Below are positions 1 to 6,699 of a stretch of DNA of 16,541 bases, in pieces (the first letter of the stretch is position 1; every line of letters begins with the position of its first letter). The stretch lies in the NCBI GenBank assembly GCA_937910835.1, contig CALEMG010000348.1, positions 1 through 16,541 of the forward strand, in the 5' to 3' direction. The notes below the pieces were generated by a model. That model did not search any database and was not told the origin of the DNA. It saw only the letters and a program-made list of their open reading frames with translations. The DNA comes from an uncultured Alphaproteobacteria bacterium (GTDB lineage: Bacteria > Pseudomonadota > Alphaproteobacteria > Sneathiellales > Sneathiellaceae). The translations under genes were made by a program, and so were the position numbers.

Positions 1-263
1 CGGGCAAGGCCGATGATGTGCTGGTCTATGCGACGGGCGGCGGCAATCGCGTGATCTGCAACAATATCGAAGCCGGGGTTATTGATCGCTACTGGAGCTA
101 TAACGCCGATGGCCAGGGCCGCGATGCCGGCACCATGCTGCGCCTGATGATTCAAGGGGCCGTGCCGCCGGAAGGTGGAATGCTGGAAGTTGAATCCCCC
201 TTGATCGTTATCAAGAAGGAAAGCTATCAGCCGCAGCAATGCTGGGATCTACCCGCGAAATAA
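1..263 (+). CDS. ABC sugar-type periplasmic substrate-binding protein, C-terminal fragment
   Basis: Partial gene entering from the left edge. The frame is open from base 3 (GKADDVLVYATGGGN...) to the TAA at 261-263, about 86 residues. It is probably the last part of a type-1 periplasmic binding protein of the ribose/galactose class, which would capture the ligand in the periplasm and hand it to the permease. Evidence is mostly context: a ribose-class permease and a double-domain ATPase follow on the same strand. The fragment itself, with its IEAGVIDRYWSYNADGQGRDAG stretch split by Gly/Asp turns, suits a C-terminal lobe but carries no decisive motif. A GTG at 18 is in frame but is internal; the true start lies outside the window. 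The ligand cannot be told from the sequence. Confidence 0.7.
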   Translation, partial: GKADDVLVYATGGGNRVICNNIEAGVIDRYWSYNADGQGRDAGTMLRLMIQGAVPPEGGMLEVESPLIVIKKESYQPQQCWDLPAK

Positions 264-301
264 CACAACAAAAAAGTTTTCCGTTTGGTGGGAGCAACAA
301 A

Positions 302-329
302 GCCAGGCACACATATTTCAGTGCCTGGC
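302..329 (+). promoter_or_regulatory. Perfect 9-bp hairpin between binding-protein and permease genes
   Basis: GCCAGGCAC (302-310) and GTGCCTGGC (321-329) are exact reverse complements around a 10-nt A/T-rich loop. No T-run follows, so it does not look like a simple terminator. Hairpins at this place in importer operons commonly stabilise the upstream binding-protein mRNA or partly stop transcription, so that binding protein outnumbers permease. It lies 24 bases before the permease ATG at 354, which supports that start over the upstream TTG at 285, since the latter would put the hairpin inside the coding region. Confidence 0.6.
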
Positions 330-353
330 GATTGGGGCGTGAGGAAGGATCAG

Positions 354-2495
354 ATGAGTTCCGTCGAAGACAGCAAATTCCTGAGTAGCCTGCATAAAGT
401 CCCGAAACAATGGAGTGTTTTCTCCTATCGGCGGATCACGTCAGATTTGCTTAACCGCAACTGGATTGAAGGGGCGATCCCCTTCATCACGTTCTTCGTG
501 CTCACCACCGTTATATTGATGACGACGGACGGGTATTTCGCCCCGTCCAACCTCACTACCCTCGCGCAATATTCGTCAGACGCGGCCATCGTTACAATTG
601 CCATGCTGCTCGTCGTTGCCATTGGTGGCATAGACCTGTCTGTTGGTTCGTCATTCGCATTATCGGCATTTGTCGCCCTTTATCTGTTCCATATCGCGGG
701 GCTACCGGTGTATCTGGTTTTTCCGCTGACCCTTGCCTGCGGTGCGCTGGTCGGCTTCGTCAATGGATTTCTCACCGGCGTCCTTGGTTGTGGCGCCTTG
801 CTTGCGACACTTGGCACAATGATTACCGTGCGCGGCATTTTTGTCATTGCCTCACAGGAATATCTTGTTGAAATCTCCAGCAGCGCCCGGTTCGACGAGA
901 CATGGGACTATGTTGGCTATGAAAGTTTTATGGGCGTGCCGGTAAGCTTTCTGGTTCTGGCAGTTGTTGCCGTTGCCATATTTTTAATGTTCAAATACAC
1001 TCGCTTCGGCTGGCATATCCTGGCCGTCGGCGGGAACCGGAAGGCCGCGCGGCATGCGGGTATCCCGTTAAAGCGCGTTATCCTTTTGTCCTATGTGCTG
1101 GGGGGAACTCTTGTCGGGCTTGCCGCCTTTCTGTTTGCCGCCCGCCAGAACAGCGCCGGTTCCGATACCGGTGTCGGGCTGGAATTCTTTGTCCTGACGG
1201 GGCTGATCCTGGGGCTGGGAGGAGTTACGCCGGGCCGGGGCAGCGTCTTCAGCACGCTGCTTGGCTTCGCCTCCATATACATTTTGGGGAATGTGTTGAT
1301 AAACGCCGGTTTCCGCGGCGATTTTATAAATGGCGTAATGGGGTTGATCCTGATTACCGTGCTTGCGATTGACATGAAATATCGAAAGGAGCGGCACCGC
1401 ATTCTGGCGCGTGCCTATCTTGATCCCAAACCCATGAAGATGGACTCTGTTCTTGAAATGGGAAAAATGGCGCCGGAGTTCGGCTCTGCAAAGCTGGTTG
1501 GTGCAACCCTTCTGGGCGTTGGGGAAGTGGACGGCCCGGAAGATGTCATTCTCGATCGCGCGGGCAACCTTTACTGCGGCACGCGGGATGGCCGGATCAT
1601 GAAACTTTTCGCGCCGGATCACACCCGTGTTGAGACTTATGTCAAAACCGGCGGACGCCCGCTTGGCCTCGCATTTGATGCGGAGGAGCGTCTTGTAGTA
1701 TGCGTGGCAGGCATGGGACTGTACCGGATTGCGGGGCCGGGCCAGATAGAACGCCTGACAAGCCAGACGAAGCGGAGCTGGACCTCTATCGAGGACGACC
1801 GGCAAATTCGCATGGCGGATGATCTCGACATTGCGCCGGATGGGCGGATTTATTTCACTGACGCCACCAAGCGCTATGAAATGGAAACATGGGGTCTTGA
1901 CCTGCTGGAAGGGCGCAGCAATGGCCGTCTCCTCTGCTATAACCCCGCTGACGGAACCACAAAAACAATCTGTGACAACCTGGTTTTCACTAACGGGGTG
2001 TGCGTGACCCATGACGGGAAGCATTTGCTGGTTGCCAGTACGTGGACCTGCGCCATTCTGATATTTGATCTAGCGCGGCTGCAGAACGGTCCCAGATATT
2101 TTGTACGCGGTTTACCTGGCTACCCCGACAATATCAACCGGGCATCAGATGGCGGCTACTGGATTGCTCTTGCCGGCATGCGATCCCGAGTCTTTGACCT
2201 CGCCATGGAAAATCCCGGCTTTCGGATGCGTATGGCAAAACGCGTCCCGCCGACCAATTGGCTGTTTGGCAACCTCAACATCGGCGGCGTGCTGAAATCA
2301 GACAAGAACGGTACCATTGTCGATGCGTATTGGGATAAATCAGATGGTCCCCTTTATATGATCACATCCATGCGTGAGCATCATGGCTCCCTCTTTCTCG
2401 GGGGGGTGACCAACAACAAGATCGGGCGGATTGCCCTTGATGAGGCTGACAAGAGTTGGAATGGCCCTGACAGCTATTGGCCGAGGGAGACATAA
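354..2495 (+). CDS. ABC permease (RbsC class) fused to SMP-30/strictosidine-synthase-like beta-propeller
   Basis: One uninterrupted 713-residue protein. Residues about 1-345 are a ribose-class (BPD_transp_2) inner-membrane permease with many hydrophobic segments and the family motifs AIGGIDLSVGS and VGGNRKAARHAGI. Residues about 365-713 are a six-bladed propeller of the SMP-30/strictosidine synthase/APMAP type, with GPEDVILDRAGNLYCGT, MADDLDIAPDGRIYFTDA, FTNGVCVTHDGKHLLVAS and GYPDNINRASDGGYWIAL, which mark successive blades and candidate metal-site residues. RbsC-class permeases usually end in the cytoplasm, so the propeller is probably cytoplasmic and may act on the imported ligand, for example as a lactonase (inference). 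Typical permeases are about 320-350 residues. The ATG at 354 has a good Shine-Dalgarno (AGGAAGG, 342-348); a TTG at 285 would add 23 residues but lacks one. The stop is 2 bases before the next gene's ATG. Confidence 0.88.
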   Translation: MSSVEDSKFLSSLHKVPKQWSVFSYRRITSDLLNRNWIEGAIPFITFFVLTTVILMTTDGYFAPSNLTTLAQYSSDAAIVTIAMLLVVAIGGIDLSVGSSFALSAFVALYLFHIAGLPVYLVFPLTLACGALVGFVNGFLTGVLGCGALLATLGTMITVRGIFVIASQEYLVEISSSARFDETWDYVGYESFMGVPVSFLVLAVVAVAIFLMFKYTRFGWHILAVGGNRKAARHAGIPLKRVILLSYVLGGTLVGLAAFLFAARQNSAGSDTGVGLEFFVLTGLILGLGGVTPGRGSVFSTLLGFASIYILGNVLINAGFRGDFINGVMGLILITVLAIDMKYRKERHRILARAYLDPKPMKMDSVLEMGKMAPEFGSAKLVGATLLGVGEVDGPEDVILDRAGNLYCGTRDGRIMKLFAPDHTRVETYVKTGGRPLGLAFDAEERLVVCVAGMGLYRIAGPGQIERLTSQTKRSWTSIEDDRQIRMADDLDIAPDGRIYFTDATKRYEMETWGLDLLEGRSNGRLLCYNPADGTTKTICDNLVFTNGVCVTHDGKHLLVASTWTCAILIFDLARLQNGPRYFVRGLPGYPDNINRASDGGYWIALAGMRSRVFDLAMENPGFRMRMAKRVPPTNWLFGNLNIGGVLKSDKNGTIVDAYWDKSDGPLYMITSMREHHGSLFLGGVTNNKIGRIALDEADKSWNGPDSYWPRET

Positions 2496-2497
2496 TC

Positions 2498-2773
2498 ATG
2501 TTCGGACTGCACAGGATACAACCGGCACGGATTTCTCTCCTCGATGGCCCGCTGTGCCCGAATGACATGCTGGAACAGGCGGCAGCCCTTTCAATCGAAG
2601 AACCCGATGACATCTGTGTCGCGCCAGATGGCTCACTCCTTGTCAGCAGTGGAAAAAAGATCCTTCGCCTCAAGGATTGGGCGAAATACTCATTATCGAC
2701 TGTGGCCGAATTTGACCATGAGGTAACCGCATTGGCCTGCCGCAAAGATGGCGTGATTGCAGTCAGTCTTTAA
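2498..2773 (+). pseudogene. Second SMP-30/propeller gene, N-terminal part ended by an in-frame TAA
   Basis: The ATG at 2498 follows the fusion gene's stop by two bases and has a GAGGGAGA Shine-Dalgarno at 2483-2490. It gives 91 residues, with EEPDDICVAPDGSLLVSSGKKILRL as a first propeller blade and EVTALACRKDGVIAVSL as the next. TAA at 2771-2773 then stops the frame. The same frame continues with GDGLK, a TAG at 2789-2791, ITQEA and then the ORF at 2807-3514, which carries the remaining blades. Frame is kept throughout, so the lesion is two nonsense codons rather than a frameshift. It has no signal peptide, so an intact protein would be cytoplasmic. Alternative readings: a pseudogene, a functional split gene, or sequence errors. 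Confidence 0.6.
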
Positions 2774-2806
2774 GGCGACGGTCTTAAGTAGATAACGCAG
2801 GAGGCG

Positions 2807-3514
2807 ATGGCCTGTAAGTTTTCCAGTGACGGGGCGCTTTTGGTGGCCGATGCTGGCGATGTAGATGAGCGAACCTCCCGCCTTCATGGCCTCTATAACG
2901 AAACCGGCAACGGTCAGGTCATACGAATCTCGGAGAATGGTGACAGGAACGTGATCGCTACCGGACTGCGATTACCCTATGGCCTCATTGAGACAGAAAC
3001 AAAAGAGGTGGTGGTTTGCGAAAGCTGGTCTGCTCGCATAAATCAACTGACATCCGATGCGCTACCCAGGGTGGTTCTGCAAGATGCGCCGGGATATCCC
3101 GCCCGCATCCATGCACTGTCCGGCGGCGGCTATATCCTGTCGCTGTTCGCGCGGCGTGATCCGCTGATAGAATTTGTGTTGACCGAGCCGGCCTTCGTGA
3201 ACCGCATGAAAGCGGAAATAGATCCCGAGTACTGGATCGCGCCCCGTTTTACCGCCAGCGCGGACTATAGAGTGCCAATCCAGATGGGCGCGGCGCGTCT
3301 ATTCGGGGATATCAAGCCATGGGCCCCTTCGTTTTCTTACGGTCTGGTGGTTATCCTCGACAAAAACTTCCTGCCTCTTGCAAGCGCGCAATCACGCGCG
3401 AACGGCACGCGCCACGGCATTACCTCCGCACTGGAGTGGCGCGGGGAACTGATTGCCGTCAGTAAGGGCAGTAGTGAATTGCTGAAAGTTACTGCAATGG
3501 ACCAATTGATATGA
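2807..3514 (+). CDS. SMP-30/strictosidine-synthase-like propeller, C-terminal part of interrupted gene
   Basis: A 235-residue ORF in the same frame as 2498-2773, holding the rest of a beta-propeller: CKFSSDGALLVADAG, a GQVIRISENGDRNVIATGLRLPYGL strand pair, KEVVVCESWSARI, GYPARIHALSGGGYILSLF (matching GYPDNINRASDGGYWIAL of the fused propeller) and a final GELIAVSKGSSELLKV blade. The ATG at 2807 has AGGAGG at 2799-2804, but only two bases separate them, which is too close to be strong, so independent initiation is uncertain. Its TGA overlaps the ATG of the ATPase gene (ATGA at 3511-3514), an arrangement for translational coupling, which implies this half was, and may still be, translated. By family it would be a lactone- or ester-hydrolysing enzyme; the substrate is unknown. 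Confidence 0.6.
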   Translation: MACKFSSDGALLVADAGDVDERTSRLHGLYNETGNGQVIRISENGDRNVIATGLRLPYGLIETETKEVVVCESWSARINQLTSDALPRVVLQDAPGYPARIHALSGGGYILSLFARRDPLIEFVLTEPAFVNRMKAEIDPEYWIAPRFTASADYRVPIQMGAARLFGDIKPWAPSFSYGLVVILDKNFLPLASAQSRANGTRHGITSALEWRGELIAVSKGSSELLKVTAMDQLI

Positions 3515-5010
3515 CGGCCTCTTCCTTTCTCAGTCTGCAAAGCGCCACGAAAATCTATGGCGGCTTTCCAGCCATTGATACGGTTGATTTTGACCTACGC
3601 CCTAGTGAAATTCATGCTTTGGTCGGCGAAAATGGCGCTGGAAAATCTACTTTGTGCAAAGTCATTGCCGGTGTTGTCGCAATGGATAGCGGAACTTTTG
3701 CATTCGAGGACGAACCCTTTGAGTTGAAATCCCCGCGCGACGCCTTTGACAAAGGCATTTCCATGGTGTTTCAGGAGACAAGCCTTGTTCCCCAGTTGAC
3801 CGTCGCACAGAATATGGTGCTTGGACGCGAACGAGTGCTGAACTCCGCCCGGGCCTTGAGCATTGAATGCCGCCAGCTTCTCCGTTCCCTTAACTTCAAT
3901 ATCGACCCGACGATGAAAGCCGGGGCCCTCGGGGCGGCGCAACGTCAAATGGTCGAGATTGCGCGTGCCGTCTACAACAAGTCCCGCATCATCATTCTCG
4001 ACGAGCCGACGGCGGCGCTCACCCCGGAAGAAACGGATCATCTTTTCTATCTGATGAATGACCTTCGCCAGAAGGGCGTTGCGATGATCTTCATTTCTCA
4101 CGCGTTGGAGGAAGCATTATCACATGCGGATCGCATTACCGTATTGCGTAACGGCAAGAAGATTGTAACGGGCGATGCTCATTCATTTGATCGCGCCAGT
4201 CTGATCCGGCATATGGTCGGGCAGGAAATTGCCAGTGAAATGGCAACTAGGCCAGCCGCTACGACTGCGACGCGTGCGCGAAAACCAATCCTGAAAGTCG
4301 AAAATGTCCGGATGGGCAATATGGTCAACAATATGTCGTTCTCAGTTTTTCCGGGAGAAGTCACCGGTATAGCCGGATTGATCGGATCCGGACGAAGCGA
4401 AGTCGCCAAGGTAATTGTCGGACAGATCAAGCGCAATTTCGGCGGCGGGCGTATCTATCTCAACGATAGGGAAATCCGTTATCGTCTCCCTGCCCAGGCT
4501 ATTCAGGATGGCATTGCATATGTCACAGAAGACCGGAAAATTGATGGTTTTTTCGAAAACATGGGCGTTTTTGAAAATGTGTCTCTTGGCTGGCTGGCTA
4601 AATGGGCGAAAGGAAAATTACTCTTTAACAAAAAAGCCATGAAGCCTAGAGTAAAGAAACTGGAGGAGAAACTATCCATCCGCGGCATTGGGAAATTTCA
4701 AACAGTCCATAAACTCTCTGGCGGCAATCAGCAGAAGGTGGTTATCGCGAAAAGTCTTATCCAGGAACCCAGCCTTATTATCTTCGATGAACCCACGCGC
4801 GGGGTGGATGTCGGCGCGATTGCAGAAATACGCGAAATAATCCGGAGTATCGCCGACAGCGGCGCCGGTGTCGTGGTTATCTCGTCTTACCTGCCTGAAA
4901 TTCTCGATGTATCTGACCGTATTCTTGTGGCTAAAGGCGGAGCAATCGTCGCGGAATTTTCACGTGATGAAGCAACTGCTGAGAAAATACTGCATGCCGC
5001 AATTCATTAG
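3511..5010 (+). CDS. Double-domain ABC importer ATPase (RbsA/MglA class)
   Basis: A 499-residue protein of normal length for the carbohydrate-importer class with two fused nucleotide-binding domains. Domain 1: Walker A GENGAGKST (39-47), signature-like LGAAQRQMVEIARA (from 140), Walker B IIILDEPTAAL (from 160), switch His in FISHALEEA. Domain 2: degenerate Walker A GLIGSGRSEV (289-298), canonical signature LSGGNQQKV (from 402), Walker B LIIFDEPTRGVDVGA (from 422). A degenerate second Walker A is normal in this class, where one site does most of the hydrolysis. It energises the permease encoded upstream. The start overlaps the preceding stop by four bases, so translation is probably coupled. 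The stop is TAG at 5008-5010, and no convincing terminator follows. Confidence 0.95.
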   Translation: MTASSFLSLQSATKIYGGFPAIDTVDFDLRPSEIHALVGENGAGKSTLCKVIAGVVAMDSGTFAFEDEPFELKSPRDAFDKGISMVFQETSLVPQLTVAQNMVLGRERVLNSARALSIECRQLLRSLNFNIDPTMKAGALGAAQRQMVEIARAVYNKSRIIILDEPTAALTPEETDHLFYLMNDLRQKGVAMIFISHALEEALSHADRITVLRNGKKIVTGDAHSFDRASLIRHMVGQEIASEMATRPAATTATRARKPILKVENVRMGNMVNNMSFSVFPGEVTGIAGLIGSGRSEVAKVIVGQIKRNFGGGRIYLNDREIRYRLPAQAIQDGIAYVTEDRKIDGFFENMGVFENVSLGWLAKWAKGKLLFNKKAMKPRVKKLEEKLSIRGIGKFQTVHKLSGGNQQKVVIAKSLIQEPSLIIFDEPTRGVDVGAIAEIREIIRSIADSGAGVVVISSYLPEILDVSDRILVAKGGAIVAEFSRDEATAEKILHAAIH

Positions 5011-5040
5011 ATGACAAAATCCAAACATATTTCCTATCCC

Positions 5041-5058
5041 GGCATTGTCACATTAACT
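5041..5058 (+). repeat. Left copy of 18-bp inverted repeat flanking a 5.7-kb block
   Basis: GGCATTGTCACATTAACT matches the reverse complement of 10715-10732 (GGTATTGTCACATTAACT) at 17 of 18 positions. The general form (GG, then TGT, then A-rich) resembles insertion-sequence tips, but I cannot assign a family. No obvious target duplication is seen when the bases before 5041 and after 10732 are compared. Confidence 0.5.
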
Positions 5059-5288
5059 GGCATTGTCAGAGTAATGTATCTACGCGCTGAAAATTGTCTG
5101 GCCAATGTTTTGAGGCATCGAGTTGACGCCATTCAGCCAATAGAGTGGCGCGTTTCAATTTATATTGCTGCTGGGTAATTAGATGGCGATCCGTATTGAA
5201 GTGATTGTGAATTGAGGAATGGATTTGTCATACGCTGACCGTAAATCTAGCGCCATCACGGCTCAAGCACTTTTCCTCTGACAGCACC
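5059..5288. mobile_element. Degenerate transposon-end-like element A (about 230 bp, non-autonomous)
   Basis: It begins GGCATTGTCAGAG and ends CTCTGACAGCACC, so its tips are imperfect inverted repeats. Reading the right end inward (5288 back to 5221) gives 68 bases that align without gaps to 8662-8729 with about 54 identities, including the shared block GATTTACGGTCAGCG. No transposase is encoded. It is best read as a decayed insertion-sequence derivative or MITE; the family is unknown. Confidence 0.5.
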
Positions 5289-5293
5289 CTTTT

Positions 5294-5310
5294 GACTGAT
5301 CCGGTCAGTC
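5294..5310. other. Small hairpin at the 3' end of the dioxygenase gene
   Basis: GACTGA (5294-5299) and TCAGTC (5305-5310) are exact inverted arms around a TCCGG centre, overlapping the tauD-like stop codon at 5305-5307. No T-run follows on the minus strand, so it is not a convincing terminator. It may be a weak stabilising structure or chance. Confidence 0.25.
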
Positions 5311-6180
5311 CTGGTTTCTTGATTTCAGGAAAAGGGCCAGTTGTCTGTCGTGACGGCTGACGGCGGATCGTCGGCCGTCATTCAGCCAGGCAGGCCATCT
5401 CGCGCCCTCGCCCGTTGGCTGATCCCCGACAACCGTGACCCGTTGAATGACGCGTTCTTCGGAAAAATCGTTCAACACATAATGCTGGGTGCACCGGTTA
5501 TCCCAGATTCCGATGGCGCCTTCCGACCAGCGGTATCGCACCGTGAAACGCGGGTTCTGCACCCAGCCTGTCAGAAAGTCGAGCAAGGCCGCACTTTCCG
5601 GCGCATTCATTTCGACGATACGCCGGGTAAAATGCTCATTCACATAGAGCGCTTTCCGGCCCGTTTCGGGGTGAATTCTAATGACCGGATGAATGGCCAT
5701 CTGTTCGGGGTGATTATGCGGCAGCGCATCATGCAGTGCCGTCACCCCGGCACATAGTTCCTGCATCGGCGGGGATAACGCATCGAACGCGTCACAAAGG
5801 TTTGCCCACATCGTATCGCCCCCGGTTTCGGGACATTTAACCATGTTCAGGATGGACATCAAGGACGGTTGTTCCTGGAAGGTCAGGTCCGTGTGCCACT
5901 CATCGGCAATGCCGCCATTGCTTGCCGCCAGTTCAAAAACTTCCGGATGATCCAGATACGGGTTTTTCAGGTTTGGATGACCTTCTAGTTCGCCGAAATG
6001 ACGCCCAAGGGCGACGTGTTCCTCAACAGAAAGATGTTGCCGCGGAAAAAACAGCACCATATGCTCGTCCAACAGACGCCGTATTTCCGCAATATCACTG
6101 CTACTGACAGTCGCCAGATCAATGCCCTGTACTTCTGCGCCTAATGCACCGGACAGTCGGTTGATATCCCAGTTTTTCAT
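5305..6180 (-). CDS. TauD/TfdA-family Fe(II)/2-oxoglutarate dioxygenase
   Basis: A 291-residue cytoplasmic oxygenase, typical length for the family. It would couple decarboxylation of 2-oxoglutarate to hydroxylation of a small acid, as in taurine or 2,4-D oxygenases. The iron triad is visible: H96 and D98 in EWHTDLTF and H233 in NRCTQHYVLND. A following Arg (R247 in RVIQRVTV) suits 2-oxoglutarate binding. The N-terminal half has the usual LLDEHMVLFFPRQHLSVEEHVALGRHFGELEGHP stretch. The start is ATG at 6178-6180 with only a weak G-rich Shine-Dalgarno. It stands alone: the phzF-like gene upstream on the same strand is over 500 bases away. The substrate cannot be inferred, and no sulfonate transporter is next to it, so naming it tauD would be unsafe. 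Confidence 0.9.
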   Translation of the reverse strand: MKNWDINRLSGALGAEVQGIDLATVSSSDIAEIRRLLDEHMVLFFPRQHLSVEEHVALGRHFGELEGHPNLKNPYLDHPEVFELAASNGGIADEWHTDLTFQEQPSLMSILNMVKCPETGGDTMWANLCDAFDALSPPMQELCAGVTALHDALPHNHPEQMAIHPVIRIHPETGRKALYVNEHFTRRIVEMNAPESAALLDFLTGWVQNPRFTVRYRWSEGAIGIWDNRCTQHYVLNDFSEERVIQRVTVVGDQPTGEGARWPAWLNDGRRSAVSRHDRQLALFLKSRNQD

Positions 6181-6699
6181 GTCAGCCCCGATCTTTTTTG
6201 TTTGATTGTAACTCCAATCCGCTGATTTGATAAATGTTTCTTTTCGTTGTTAAGGTTTGGGCAATCCTGAATTTAACGTCCGCTGTTCCCCGTCAGACAA
6301 AGGGAACGAAAAATGCAAAAATTCAAGTCTCCAGGTTCAGCCCAAAGATTTCTCAATATTCATTCAGCCACTTACAATACTTTCTATGTTCAACGTCACC
6401 TACTCAATCGAACTTTCTTCAAGCAGCTCCGCCATGAAGCTTTTGATCTTTGGATAACTGCAAGCGCCGCCGCCTGAGAATTTGTAACCGAGGGAATATC
6501 TGCGTCTATCGAAAGTTAGTGTGACAGCAGCTCCGCCAAGCCATGACCGCCCATCTTGAACATGTGAGCAATAATCTTTTTGGGACAGATGAAGTTTGCT
6601 TTTTCGGAGATGATACCGACGCTATTTTAGCGCCGGAATATGAAGGCGAGCATAGGTTCGCCTTTATATATTGAGTATTTAGTTGCTTGTGGAATTCCT
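6181..6699. other. 519-bp AT-rich stretch without an intact gene; possible minus-strand gene remnant
   Basis: No ORF here looks like a real, complete gene. On the minus strand the frame between in-frame stops at 6622-6624 and 6400-6402 is open for about 73 codons and contains DGRSWLGGAAVTLTFDRRR and, near its end, YPKIKSFMAELLEESSIE. That ending loosely recalls the C-terminus of LysR-type regulators, so it may be a gene remnant, though it has no start codon. The part next to the dioxygenase gene presumably holds that gene's promoter, which I cannot pinpoint. Confidence 0.3.
6620..6664. terminator. Two tandem small hairpins downstream of the phzF-like gene
   Basis: CGCTA-TTT-TAGCG (6620-6632) and AAGGCGA (6643-6649) with TCGCCTT (6658-6664, 8-nt loop) are inverted-repeat arms lying 36-80 bases past the phzF-like stop (minus strand). 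There is no clean T-run after either on the minus strand, so a termination role is only possible. Confidence 0.3.

Larger units (their letters stand above)
5011..5304. other. Gene-poor stretch with transposon-end-like repeats and a possible truncated gene start
   Basis: Three things are visible. (1) An ATG directly after the ATPase stop opens a 55-codon frame to TAA at 5176-5178, but only its first ten codons (5011-5040) precede repeat DNA, so it may be the stump of a further operon gene. (2) GGCATTGTCACATTAACT at 5041-5058, an inverted partner of 10715-10732. (3) A unit from 5059 (GGCATTGTCAGAG) to 5288 (CTCTGACAGCACC) whose right 68 bases match, reversed, the left 68 bases of the unit at 8662. 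No transposase coding is seen. Confidence 0.5.

Noticed and set aside
285..353. Upstream TTG start that would extend the permease by 23 residues
   Set aside because: It has no Shine-Dalgarno and would run through the 302-329 hairpin, while ATG 354 has AGGAAGG at good spacing.
1068..2024. Long minus-strand ORF (318 codons) opposite the permease-propeller gene
   Set aside because: It lies wholly within a well-supported plus-strand gene with clear motifs; its translation shows no domain pattern, so it is an antisense shadow.
5011..5178. A 55-codon ORF directly after the ATPase gene as an intact small gene
   Set aside because: Most of it is made of transposon-end-like repeat DNA; only the first ten codons could belong to a former gene.
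6234..6457. Two overlapping plus-strand small ORFs (66-67 codons) in the gene-poor gap
   Set aside because: Low-complexity translations, no Shine-Dalgarno and no recognisable family.
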